In this document: piece by piece, positions 10,844 to 21,015 of the stretch
How the letters are laid out: each line of letters begins with the position of its first letter
How positions within the stretch are numbered: position 1 is the stretch's first letter
From: Agriotes lineatus
Lineage: Eukaryota > Arthropoda > Insecta > Coleoptera > Elateridae
DNA: 64,000 nt
Assembly (NCBI GenBank): GCA_940337035.1
Contig: CALNHX010001932.1
Span: 1 to 64,000 of the forward strand
Direction of reading: 5' to 3'
The notes under the pieces: model-generated
The model's input: the letters and a program-made list of their open reading frames with translations, nothing else
The model's database searches: none
What the model was told of the DNA's origin: nothing
Position numbers and translations under genes: made by a program

Positions 10844-13800
10844 ACGGTCGAGCAGTGTCCTCGCGCGTGTTTAGCAATTCGACTAAATTTATGAAGGGAC
10901 TTATCGAGGAGCGCGAGACCAAATTTAAAAAAAATAAAGTCATTCTCGATTACGTATTAGAAAGGTCATCTGATGACCGTCGACCGCATGTGACTGTTGA
11001 AATCATGGGTTTCGAGTTGTTAGCTTTGTTGGACTCAGGAGCGAATCGAACGATCTTAGGAGCTAAGGGTTGGGACGTGTTGCGTACTGTAGGCCTGCGC
11101 ATAAATAAGAAGCTGAGACCCGTTTGCTCAGTGGCTAATGGACAGACCGTGACCAGTCTAGGTACCCTGCACTTACCTATTCGTTTAAATAACAGAGTGG
11201 TAGCTATCGATGTTTTGATAGTTCCGGAGGTTCCGCACACCCTGATCCTGGGGATAGACTTTTGGAAGTCAGTGGGAATAGTCCCAGACGTGTTTCGAGG
11301 GGAGTGGGAATTCTCCAAACCCGGCGTAGCGGCCATTGATACTCCTACCGGCAATTTGCAGTCTATGTTCGACCTGAACTCGGATCAACGAGCCCAATTA
11401 GACACTCTCGTAAACCGACATTTTACTACCGCTAAACCCGAACTCGGCTGCGCCAAGTACGTTCAACATAAAATCACTACTAAGGCGGCACCGGTTAAAC
11501 AAAGGTACTACCCGGTTTCTCCCGCAATGCAGGCGCATATCGATGCTGAGTTGGACAGGATGCTGAAATCAGGCGTGGTGGAACGTTCTCGTTCAGCCTG
11601 GTCGAGCCCGATTTTACTAGTTAAAAAGAAAGATGGGACCTATCGTTTCTGCGTTGACTTTCGCAAATTAAATAGCGTCACCGAGAAGGACGCCTACCCG
11701 ATACCTTACGTGTCTTCGATTTTGGATCGCTTACGCGATGCCCGGTTCATGACGTCGCTTGATATCAAATCCGCGTACTGGCAAATTGAAATGGAAGAGA
11801 AATCTAAGGAACTAACGGCCTTCACAGTACCCGGGCGCGGTTTGTTTCAATTTACTCGCATGCCCTTTGGGCTTCATAACGCGCCAGCGACTTGGCAACG
11901 TTTCGTCGACCATGTGTTGGGTCCCGAATTGGAACCTTACGTCTTTGTCTATTTAGATGACGTGATTATTTGTACCCCGACTTTCGAAAAGCACGTCGAG
12001 ATTCTAGACGAAGTATTGCAGCGGCTAAACGACGCTGGTTTAACACTGGGTCGTGATAAATGCCATTTTTGCCAACCAGAATTACGATACCTGGGCTATG
12101 TCGTTAACGCCCAAGGACTTTTAGTCGACCCCGATAAAGTTTCGGCGATTCTTAACTTGCCGCGACCTAGAAACGTTTCGGAGATACGGCGAGTTGTCGG
12201 CATGGCATCGTGGTATCGGCGTTTCATACCAAGTTTCTCAGCCATTATTGCTCCGCTGACGTCGTTATTGAAAAAGTTTCAGAAGTTTGAGTGGACCGAG
12301 TCATGCGAAGTCGCATTTACAACCATCAAAAATTGCCTAGTTTCGGCACCCATTTTGTCGTGTCCCGATTTTTCTCTCCCGTTTATCGTACAGACGGACG
12401 CTTCCAATGTTGGTATCGGCGCCGTGCTGACTCAGACCGTTGATGGCCAAGAACAAGTCATCTGTTACATTAGTCGGACTCTTACGAAACCTGAGCGTAA
12501 CTTTTCGGTTACGGAACGCGAATGTTTGGCCGTCCTGGGGGCCATAGAGAAGTTACGCCCATATTTAGAAGGCACTCACTTCACAGTCGTTACTGACCAT
12601 CATTCACTTATCTGGCTAAATAATCTTAAGGAACCCACCGGGAGACTCGCCCGTTGGGCTGTTCGTATCCAACAATACGACTTCACGATCAAACACCGGA
12701 AGGGAAAAGACCACGTCGTTCCGGATGCGCTGTCCCGTGCTATACCCGAAATAGATGTAGTCTCAGTTGTCGATTCTGGAGAACCCGAAGCCGGTGCTCA
12801 GGCACCGAACGACAGTCGAACTGACCGTTGGTATAGGCGCATGTGTACACGCGTCGTAGAAAGACCATTCAAGTATTCGGCGTGGAAACTATCGCGAGGG
12901 AAATTGTTTAAACATGTTAACGTAAAATATCCCGAATTGGACGAAGGCACGAGTTGGAAAGAGGTGGTTCCGAAGCCTCAACGCGCCGAAATTCTCCGCA
13001 AAAACCATGACGAACCTACCGCAGGCCATTTAGGCATTTATAAGACCTACGGTCGTATCGCTCAACAGTATTATTGGCCTAAACTTAAGGCGGATGTGAC
13101 CCGTTACGTTAACCGTTGCGCGACGTGCCTAGCGCAGAAACCCGAACAAAAACGCCCGGCCGGCTTGATGTGTCGTCACCCCGTGGTGGATAAGCCGTGG
13201 CAAATGATATCTATCGACATTGTAGGGCCGTTGCCCCGTTCAAAGAAAGGCTACGTATATATTCTGTCCGTGGCTGACTACTTTACCAAATTTACCCTTT
13301 TCTTCCCGTTGCGTACCGCCACTGCGACCGCGGTGACTCAGAAAATTGAGAACGATGTTTTCTTGCTCTTTGGAGCACCTCAGTACGTCTTGGTTGACAA
13401 CGGCGTACAGTTTCGCAGTAGAGAATTCCGACAGCTTACCGATACGTATAAATCACGAATCATCTTTAACGCGCATTATCATGCGCAGGCCAACCCCGTC
13501 GAACGCGTTAATCGAGTATTAAAAACTATGCTAGCGTCGTACGTGAAAGACAACCACCGGGAGTGGGATAAATATTTGTCGAAAGTCGCTTGCGCAGTGC
13601 GTACCGCAGTACACGAAGTCACCGGCATGACCCCATATTTCGCCAATTTCGGCAGAGAGATACAGTTAGAGGGGACGCGCGCCAATAACCCCGAGGAGGT
13701 GGATGTTTCGGAACAAATACGAGTAGAGAGTCGCGAAGACTTGTTACGACGGACTCCCGCGTTAAGGTCGGTATATGAAGACATAGTCAAGCGACTAGAC

Positions 13801-14064
13801 GTGGCGTACAAAGCCTCCAAGGCGACTTACGATTTGCGAAGGCGCCCGGCTCAATTCGCCGTTGGCGATACCGTCTGGCGACGAAATTACGTACTTTCCG
13901 ATGCGGCGAAATATTTTAACGCCAAGTTGGCTCCAAAATTTATAGGGCCGTTTTATATCAGTCGGCAAGTTTCGCTTGCCACTTACGAGCTGTCCGACGA
14001 GACCGGTGCCCCGAAAGGCACTTGGCACGCGAAAGACCTAAAACCCAATCCCACGGACGTTTAG
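10813..14064 (+). CDS. pol: Gypsy-A Pol polyprotein (PR-RT-RNaseH-IN)
   Basis: Continuous frame of about 1080 codons, reached by frameshift; there is no ATG at its start. Numbering from codon 10855, the order is: aspartic protease with LLDSGANRTILG (D60-S-G), reverse transcriptase with FVYLDDVIIC (D368, D369), RNase H with QTDASNVGIGAVL and TDHHSLIWL, zinc-binding HHCC region (HLGIYKTYGRIAQQYYW then CATC), and integrase core with D788, D848 and E883. A GPY/F-type C-terminal motif (KFIGPFYI) follows at about 1035; no chromodomain is seen. It copies the element RNA into cDNA and inserts it into the genome. The frame is undamaged, so the element may be competent or only recently silenced. No env ORF follows. 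Confidence 0.95.
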   Translation, partial: GTGKRPRETLNGRAVSSRVFSNSTKFMKGLIEERETKFKKNKVILDYVLERSSDDRRPHVTVEIMGFELLALLDSGANRTILGAKGWDVLRTVGLRINKKLRPVCSVANGQTVTSLGTLHLPIRLNNRVVAIDVLIVPEVPHTLILGIDFWKSVGIVPDVFRGEWEFSKPGVAAIDTPTGNLQSMFDLNSDQRAQLDTLVNRHFTTAKPELGCAKYVQHKITTKAAPVKQRYYPVSPAMQAHIDAELDRMLKSGVVERSRSAWSSPILLVKKKDGTYRFCVDFRKLNSVTEKDAYPIPYVSSILDRLRDARFMTSLDIKSAYWQIEMEEKSKELTAFTVPGRGLFQFTRMPFGLHNAPATWQRFVDHVLGPELEPYVFVYLDDVIICTPTFEKHVEILDEVLQRLNDAGLTLGRDKCHFCQPELRYLGYVVNAQGLLVDPDKVSAILNLPRPRNVSEIRRVVGMASWYRRFIPSFSAIIAPLTSLLKKFQKFEWTESCEVAFTTIKNCLVSAPILSCPDFSLPFIVQTDASNVGIGAVLTQTVDGQEQVICYISRTLTKPERNFSVTERECLAVLGAIEKLRPYLEGTHFTVVTDHHSLIWLNNLKEPTGRLARWAVRIQQYDFTIKHRKGKDHVVPDALSRAIPEIDVVSVVDSGEPEAGAQAPNDSRTDRWYRRMCTRVVERPFKYSAWKLSRGKLFKHVNVKYPELDEGTSWKEVVPKPQRAEILRKNHDEPTAGHLGIYKTYGRIAQQYYWPKLKADVTRYVNRCATCLAQKPEQKRPAGLMCRHPVVDKPWQMISIDIVGPLPRSKKGYVYILSVADYFTKFTLFFPLRTATATAVTQKIENDVFLLFGAPQYVLVDNGVQFRSREFRQLTDTYKSRIIFNAHYHAQANPVERVNRVLKTMLASYVKDNHREWDKYLSKVACAVRTAVHEVTGMTPYFANFGREIQLEGTRANNPEEVDVSEQIRVESREDLLRRTPALRSVYEDIVKRLDVAYKASKATYDLRRRPAQFAVGDTVWRRNYVLSDAAKYFNAKLAPKFIGPFYISRQVSLATYELSDETGAPKGTWHAKDLKPNPTDV
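10819..10825 (+). promoter_or_regulatory. GGGAAAC slippery site for minus-one gag-pol frameshift
   Basis: In the gag frame the bases read G GGA AAC, an exact X XXY YYZ heptamer. It lies 16 bases before the gag stop and 7 bases after the last stop in the pol frame (10810-10812). A minus-one slip here enters the pol frame directly. Downstream RNA structure was not evaluated. Confidence 0.8.
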
Positions 14065-15136
14065 CCTTCTAACGCCCGTTTTCCCTAACCCCCCTCCCTT
14101 TTTCTTTGTAGGCCTTGACGGCCATACCGCCGGCCTAGAGCCGTATCTTCAGTAGTACCTACCTTTCCCCGAGCTTCCTTGTTGGGGGAACCCCACAATG
14201 CGCCGATCCCGTGACGCGCAACGTGCCCTCTTCAGGCGGCTTGCGGGACAGGTTACGAGGGACTTATCCTTTCCCCCCCCCCCCATGTTCTTTTGGAACG
14301 GTTGGTCGGAAGTGTGCATGGGAGTAAGACGTTCTATTGACCCGATTTTGACGAGCGCTAACCGCGCGTTTTTTTTTATTATTAGATATTTTCACGGTTC
14401 CAATTTGGAACCCCAAACCCTCCTTCCCTATGCTCTATCTTTACCTTTCTTTTCCCCTTGTCATTACTATCTACCGTGTCCCGGCGACAACTACCCAACC
14501 CCGTTGTTCTCTTTTTCTTTCCACCTTCCAAAACCGCACTGTTAGGCGACCGTCATGGACCCGGTGTTAAGGTCCAGTCGGCGTTTCGTGGCCGCCGCCG
14601 CAGTGCGTGCCACACCCGTTTCGGGTCTGGTCGGTTATATTTTGTTCGTCTTGTCGTTTTGGTGGTCGATTATCGACGTGGTTTTGCGAACCGTTGTGGT
14701 GGCACTCCTATTTTGGGAGGGGCAGTCGAGCCGGATCGGCGAGACTGTCCTCAGCCTGCCTAGTCTTTGCCCGTTTGGTTCCCCGAGGGAGCCAGACGCG
14801 AATCGTTTTGTGGACCCCTGGCGGAGCGCCACTCCTTTTGGGACAGCCAGTTTTCTTGTCGCCCGTCTTCCGTGGTCCGGGGAGTGTGTACTAGCCATCA
14901 GCGAACCGCCAGGTCCTACCCAATTTTCGTATTTCCACTGGCGTATCCAGTCTTTCTTCTCCCTCTTCTCTCTTCCCTCCTGTCGTACCCTATCTGGTGG
15001 CCGGTGTGCGTAATTCCTTTGGGGGTACAGCTATCGTATCAGCGTTTCCGGCCGTTTGAGTTCTCGTGACGCCGCAGCCAAAATGCCCCGTTGTTTTATA
15101 AGAGACTTCGGGGAACTCTCTTTCAAGTAAGGGGAG
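14065..15136 (+). other. Gypsy-A 3' untranslated region with polypurine tract
   Basis: About 1.07 kb between the pol stop and LTR2. It ends in AAGTAAGGGGAG (15125-15136), the likely polypurine tract priming plus-strand synthesis. A 152-codon ORF (14555-15013) contains a long hydrophobic segment (about residues 24-55) but no signal for an envelope family, and overlapping frames are open too because the region is GC-rich; I do not call it a gene. A C-run of 12 bases lies at about 14273-14284. Confidence 0.7.
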
Positions 15137-16845
15137 TGTTAAGTCATTTTGCTATTTCAGATGCTTAATTGCATTTCACGCCGTTAGTTAGGTCATTTTG
15201 GTATTTTGAATAGCCGCCTAAGCTTAGAGCAGCGCGCCCGTATGCTAAGCCCTTTTAGCTCTTTATTTGGCTCCATCGCCTAATTCCAGAATCACGATTT
15301 CGCACATAGTTAGCCTAAAAAGCAGTATTTGTCGTCGGTTGGAGCTCTCCTCTGATGGCGTTTTTCTGAATTCTGAATAGCACGCTGTGGCGGCGTGATA
15401 CCAGCGTGGCCCGCATTGGTTTGTCTCATTTAGCACGCGGTGGCGGCGTGATACCAGCGTGGCCCGCATTGGTTGGTTTCATTTCATCGCCTTGCGATTC
15501 GCTGTGGTTTAGTCACGTGGGGGACGCGGCGAAGGTGACCTTTTGCCGACGCTTCCCTCGGGGAGTCTTCCAGAGCCCGTGGCAGAGAGCGCTTGTGTGT
15601 GGTGGTGGTGATTGGAAATTGGTCGAGTGATCTTCGGCGTAACGTGGGTGTTTTGGAGCCCAGTTCCTGCTACTATTAGTGAGGGGTCGTGCCCCCTTCA
15701 TCTCGACCTACGAGGATTTGGTTCAGCAGAACGAGTGAGGCCCCCATCATTTTCGTCGTCCCGTTGTACGCGTCTTGACGCGTCTCCCGTCGCCATTGAG
15801 GCGGTTATGCATTCACCCCCTTTCGCCGTTGTAACACCGAAGGTACCTACCACCTACGATTGCAGCTCGTCGCAACTCAGCTGTACCAGGCTCCCTCGCC
15901 GCCCACGCATTAAGGTATGTGCCTTTAACCTGATTACCGCTGTGAACGCGAGTGTTACTCATTACTACTCATTACTACGCTAGTGTATTCATTCAGACTG
16001 CAGACAGTTCAGGCCGTGAAGGCTAATGTAAATCGTCGCTGCCCTTGCATAAGGCAATGTGTATCTTTGTACCTATTCATTACTACGCTAGTGTATTCAT
16101 TCAGACTGCAGACAGTTCAGGCCGTGAAGGCTAATGTAAATCGTCGCTGCCCTTGCATAAGGCAATGTGTATCTTTGTACCTATTATTGCTGTTCACTAA
16201 TGTTCAACATCTGTCGTTAAGCTTAGAGCGCGCGTGCCAGCTGGTGCCCTTAATTATAGAGTAAGGTTAGATACAGGACGACGCATTCTGCTACCCCATT
16301 GTAACTCGAAGTGAAATATATGATTGGTTAGTTAAGGGAACTATTGTTTGTTTCGGTTTGTGCATGTTCTGTTACAGATAGACGCCCCTTTATTGTACGA
16401 ATTATTGTACGACGGAACGAGGAAGCTGTGAGCGTGCAGGTGAGTGGGACAGCTGCGTAGTCGTGGTCGGATGGACACCTAATCACAATCCTTGCTTAAG
16501 GCAATCCCGAAGTTGTTGTTTGACCTTGCAACTCTTGAATAATCTTATTGGCGGAGTATTTTTGCATGCTTCGCTCCCGTCTAACCGTCCAGGCCCGGTT
16601 AGCCGGGTTACGTCAGGCTTGGTGGCGCCCTCATAATTTCGACATACCCTGTATATATTATGCCACAGCGCGCTTGCCCAGAACGTATCGTGTGACTCAC
16701 GCCCGACTCCCTGAGCGTTCCAGCCGTGGCCTATTAGCCTATTTCGAACCGATCTCAGGGCAAGTGTGTCATGTTTTCAGGACTGATTCCGTGGTGCGAT
16801 GCTCACCTTGGGTGGGTGTCGTAAAGTCCTTTTCATACCGTAACA
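15137..16845 (+). repeat. Gypsy-A 3' LTR (1709 bp)
   Basis: TGTTAAGTC to ACCGTAACA, as in the 5' LTR, but with two rather than three copies of the 108 bp unit (starting 15972 and 16080), which accounts exactly for the length difference. It is followed at 16846 by a non-LTR RT sequence. Confidence 0.95.
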
Positions 16846-18011
16846 ACGTTACATCGAATTGATAACCATGTGGCACCACATCTGGTCTTAATAATAAATA
16901 AAATATTTCAAACAGGTAATTGTCCAGAACACTTTAAAATTTCAATCGTAAAACCATTATATAAATCCGGGGATAAAGAGCTAACTGAAAATTACCGACC
17001 GATTTATTTAATATCTAATTTGGCAAAAGTATTCGAGAAAATTTTGAAAAAAAGAGTAATGCATTTTATAAACAATAACAATTCACTTTTGGAAAGTCAA
17101 TTTGGTTTTCTGAATAATCGAAGTACACAAAATGCAATAGCTAAATTCTCCAAAATAATACATCAAAACTTAGATAGCAGTAAACCAACCCTTGCAGTTT
17201 TCCTTGATTTAGCTCAAGCTTTTGATACTATTAGTCATGCAAAACTTTTAGAAAAACTGGAAAGTATGGGAATTAGAGGCGTAGCGAATCTGCTTATTAA
17301 AAGTTATTTAGAAAACAGGAAACAGTTCGTACAGATTGATGAAGTTTTAAGTGATGAATTAAGTATTAAAAATGGTGTGCCACAAGGGACAGTACTTGGA
17401 CCGATTTTATTTATATTATATTTAAATGATCTTTTAAAAATAAAATTCAAGGGAAAGTTGTTATCTTATGCTGATGATACTGTAATTATTTATGAATCAG
17501 ATAACTGGGATGCATTATTAGAAAAAGTGGAAACAGAACTAAGTGATATAAAAAACTGGTTGGACCAAAATCTATTAACAATCAATATAAAAAAACAAAA
17601 TTTATACCTTTTGCATGTTACAACTCCGGCTTACAACATTTAATGTAATAAAAGTACTTAAAATTGACTGTACAGTTGAAACATGTAATTGTAACATGAC
17701 CATACAGAGAACGAAAACAATTAAGTATTTAGGAATTACTTTAGATCATAATATGAAATGGGATAAGCATATACAGATTGTAGTTAAAAAAATTAGAAGT
17801 TTTATCTACATATTTAAACAATTACGTGAATTTTTCCGTTAACTATTCTTAAGCAAGTTTATAGAGCATTCGTAGAATCACATTTAACATACGGTTTAAT
17901 AGGGTGAGGAGGTGTACAGAAAACCGTAGTTAAACCTCTGGAAATATTACAGAAAAGAATTATAAAAGTTATTTATAGGAAAAATATACGTTTTAACAGT
18001 GATAATTTATA

Positions 18012-18479
18012 CCGTGTGTCCACAGGATTTCGCACCATGGAATCAGAACAACGTTAATTTCTCCCAAAGATCAGCTCTTGCTTTTACGAAAACAGCTGAA
18101 CAACAAACCCTATTATATTTATTTTTCTATGGCAATAAATGATTAAGTGGTATTCAACTTGAAGTATGGTGTCAAATTCGAGGTTAGAAAGTTAGGTTTT
18201 GCGTCAATTTTGACACAGACTGACGCAAAACCTAACCTGATTACCTCGAATTTGACATAGACTAACAGTGCCACCAACATACTATTCATACATTAAATAA
18301 CCATGACCATTCAAAAACGTTCGATCATTTCTGAAGGCACTTTATTTGTTACTTACAAATTCAATTGTAATGTCAATGCTTAGCAACCGTTTGACCATCA
18401 ATTACCACCGGAAAAGTAGATCTTTAAAATAAACTAGCATCACTCCATCGTCATGGTGCGTAGTCTCGTGGACGCACGG
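18012..18479. mobile_element. 468 bp TA-flanked MITE (Tc1/mariner-type)
   Basis: Ends CCGTGTGTCCAC and GTGGACGCACGG are imperfect inverted repeats extending about 28 bp, including CGCACCATGG. Both sides are flanked by TA (18010-18011 and 18480-18481). Removing the element and one TA restores the interrupted RT frame as SDNLYNESKIKN, which proves insertion. An internal hairpin (18171-18262) has arms with AGGTTTTGCGTCA and its complement. There is no transposase, so it depends on a source element elsewhere. Confidence 0.9.
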
Positions 18480-19081
18480 TATAATGAGTCTAAGATCAAG
18501 AACATTAGACAACTATTTTCTAAGGTTACATTACAAACAATATTTAAAGATAAGAAAGTAATTGAAGACAATGTTATAAAACATACTTACACAACTCGTA
18601 ATAAACAACAGACAATAATTAACTTTCGCTTAGTAAAAAAGAATTGGGCAAAGAAGTTATGAATTTTTGGCTATTAAGTTATATAATATTTTACCGCATA
18701 ATATCAAAAAACATAAATATATACAGACCTTATAAAAAAAGTGTCACTGATTGGCTGTTGTATCCCAGATCACAATTGCATGAACTCTTTTAAATCGAGA
18801 AATTCATTGAGGTACAACTTCCACATTCCTGAGTATTCTCCTGACTTAATAACTACATGAAATTATGTTTACATGTTTATTATGTTTATATGTACTATAC
18901 CTATAGTTATAGTTAAAAAGCATTTACTCGCTGTAATGTAATAATTATAAGAAAATATTATTTTACCCACACACAAGTTGCCTAGGTAACTTACGTGATA
19001 GTACTTATTTATTTACAATGTACAACCTTTTGTTTTGTAAATCGAAAAACCAACACGTAAAAAAAACAAACATGTAAATAA

Positions 19082-19111
19082 ACTTATTATTATTATTATT
19101 ATTATTATTAT
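19082..19111 (+). repeat. (TTA)n microsatellite tail
   Basis: Ten or so perfect TTA repeats mark the 3' end of the preceding non-LTR element; such simple-repeat tails are usual for CR1-type elements. The following 19112-19476 region holds the presumed promoter and 5' untranslated part of the next gene, with no motif I can identify. Confidence 0.85.
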
Positions 19112-19476
19112 ATGCAAAATTAAGCTAAAAATAGATACAGAAGCTGTTCAAAATATCATTTGTCAATGTCATACAATAAACACCATACAACACAATTTTA
19201 CGACATCTCACTCTAATGGTCAACATAGCTGTGAACGTTCTGCTTTGGCAGAACATCCCTGACGGCACAACAACAGATCACTTGCAACTGAAATAAATCA
19301 TGACGCCTTGACCAAATGGAGGAAAAATTGTGTCTACGGCGAGTTATAAAAATCACAGCTGTCATTAAAATAAATGGACGACTATTTTTACTCGTTTTAC
19401 CAACTTCCACCAAGCGCAGTCCGTTCATGTCACTGCCGTGTGTAGGCACACAACGTTCCCATCTATATTTAGCATC

Positions 19477-21015
19477 ATGTTTAATAACACGAGTTTCGTA
19501 TGCGATCGTAGATCTTCCGGAGCTGCTTTCATATTGCTTACTTTGGTTACAGCAGGTAAGCGTCAGTGTTCTATTCGGACAAATTCTCAATGCACAAAAT
19601 CATTTCGACGTTTGGGTGTAGCAATTATTTATATAATAAACTGGAGACTGAAAGATTAGACTGTAGCGATTATCGGTAACAATTTTATCTGCGTCAAAGG
19701 GGCCTGTATTACCGACTACTTTTAGTGCGTGTTCATTAGATGTCGCTCTTGCTTCAGCGATTTATCTTATTTAATATCCTGTAGCACTGATAATTATCTA
19801 TTGACAACAATGCAAGCAGATAGAAACATAAAGATGGTCTCAAAAATAACTAGCAAGTAAAGGTGTACGACATACTAAAAGAGTTTATACTGTAGTGAAC
19901 CCTAGCAATCAACTTTTAAAAGTAGATTACTTAGTAACAAAGAGCATATATGCTCTTTGGTAGTAATACGGGTACCTTGCACCAGAATATGGCTCAGCGG
20001 GTGAGAACCTGTGTTCAAACCTTAGTGATATTAATCCATTGTTAACATATCGCTGACTTAGCGGAGTTGAAAATCATCAGAAGTAGTTTCGAAGTGGCCT
20101 AATGCATCTAGGTACTAATGAAATTTTGAAACCAATTTTTACTAATGAAATTAACAATAACGTTATGGGGGTACACATTTTAGAGCTAGTTTGTAGCACT
20201 TTATGCCATACTTACCAATTAATTTTATGTAAAAATATATTGCTAGGACACAAGCAGCTTTCCAAATCAATTTAGGTAGCCTCTATTCTGCAGCTGTGCA
20301 TGGAATATAACAAATATTCGTTCTAAGGCTTCAAGACCTCAACGTTTGATAATTGTTAAACGCAATGACGACTAAAACAGGGTGTTGAAAATTATTAGAC
20401 TTTTAGGTCTCCAAGTTGTAATGCAAACAGGGTAAGATAATTTCTGTCCTTCTAGAGGTTAGATCTCCTTAACAAAGACTTTCACGCTTTACCGAACGTC
20501 GTATCTTGTTTAAAGAGTAAAGTCAATCCCGAAAACAATATCCTAATCTAAATTAGAGAAAAACTGACTGAACAGAAAAGAGTCGTTACTATATAAATAT
20601 AATAATCATCGCTTGTAATGCTAGTACTATTAACACTACAATGAGTTTTATTTTTCAGGTAGTTGTCTGCAGTGCTATGAGTGTTTCTCATCTCTCGATG
20701 GAAACTGTGGGCCGGACTTTAAAAAATCCGCAGCTGCCAAAGAATTCTGCCCCCAGCTTGGCCCCGTTTGCTATTACAATATAACGATCGTTAATACGAG
20801 TGAGTTTAGTATTTTGTAAACTGCTTTGTGCCTAACAATCTAAATTTTCAGTACCTGTGGTGACGAGAGGGTGTGGCTTGCCTAACAACTGTAATACAAC
20901 GGGGTTAGAAGAATGTGCTACCTGTAATAAAGATTTTTGCAATTCATCATATTCGATGAAATCTTCAATAATTGCGGTTGTTAGTTTGTGTATATGGCTT
21001 TATATTAGCTCTTGA
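19477..21015 (+). CDS. Ly6/uPAR three-finger domain protein, GPI-anchored, three coding exons
   Basis: Spliced gene of 127 codons. Exon 1 is 19477-19555 (donor AG|GTAAGC), exon 2 is 20659-20799 (acceptor TTTTTCAG, donor GTGAGT) and exon 3 is 20852-21015 (acceptor ATTTTCAG, stop TGA). Phases fit: the codon split at the first junction gives Gly27 and at the second Ile74. Residues 1-26 form a signal peptide ending LLTLVTA. The ectodomain starts SCLQCYECFSSLDGNC and closes with ECATCNKDFCN, the C-x-x-C..CN signature of Ly6 proteins; I count 11 cysteines, one more than the usual ten. One N-glycosylation site (NIT, 67-69) is present. The C-terminus (SSIIAVVSLCIWLYISS) is hydrophobic and fits a GPI signal. 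AATAAA lies at 21218. Insect relatives act in septate junctions, sleep or signalling; the specific role here is unknown. The intact splice structure marks it as a host gene. Confidence 0.88.

Larger units (their letters stand above)
6986..16845 (+). mobile_element. Gypsy-A: near-intact Ty3/gypsy LTR retrotransposon
   Basis: 9.86 kb element with two LTRs, a primer-binding-site candidate, gag, a minus-one shifted pol, a polypurine tract and no env. LTR1 and LTR2 differ by roughly ten single bases by eye plus one 108 bp tandem-repeat unit, so the insertion is young, and both main ORFs are open. The two outer flanks do not form a convincing target duplication (AAGT on the left, ACGT on the right) and the left flank is a Jockey ORF1 while the right flank is a different RT. 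Codon and base composition are more GC-rich than the surroundings. The lineage within Ty3/gypsy is not resolved. Confidence 0.93.
16846..19111 (+). mobile_element. CR1/Jockey-superfamily non-LTR retrotransposon, 5'-truncated
   Basis: Encodes most of a reverse transcriptase. 16870-17643 has ENYRPIYLISNLAKVFEKI, QFGFLNNRSTQNAI, FLDLAQAFDTISH, GVPQGTVLGPILF and the catalytic SYADDTVIIYE. A frameshift at about 17605 continues into KTIKYLGITLDHNMKWDKHI (17690-17770), with another shift near 17837 and a stop (TGA) at about 17907. The C-terminal part (NIRQLFSKVTLQTIF, then YNILPHNIKKHK and VTDWLL) lies beyond a 468 bp insertion at 18012-18479 and ends at about 18794. The 3' end is a (TTA)n tail at 19082-19111. 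The endonuclease and ORF1 are missing at the left, where Gypsy-A LTR2 abuts. Inactive. Confidence 0.88.

Noticed and set aside
14555..15013. 152-codon ORF with a hydrophobic segment after pol, possible env
   Set aside because: Overlapping frames are equally open in this GC-rich 3' region, and no signal peptide, glycosylation or fusion-protein pattern is seen.
19213..19590. 125-codon minus-strand ORF overlapping Ly6 exon 1
   Set aside because: No recognised domain; the plus strand has a signal peptide and a consistent splice donor.
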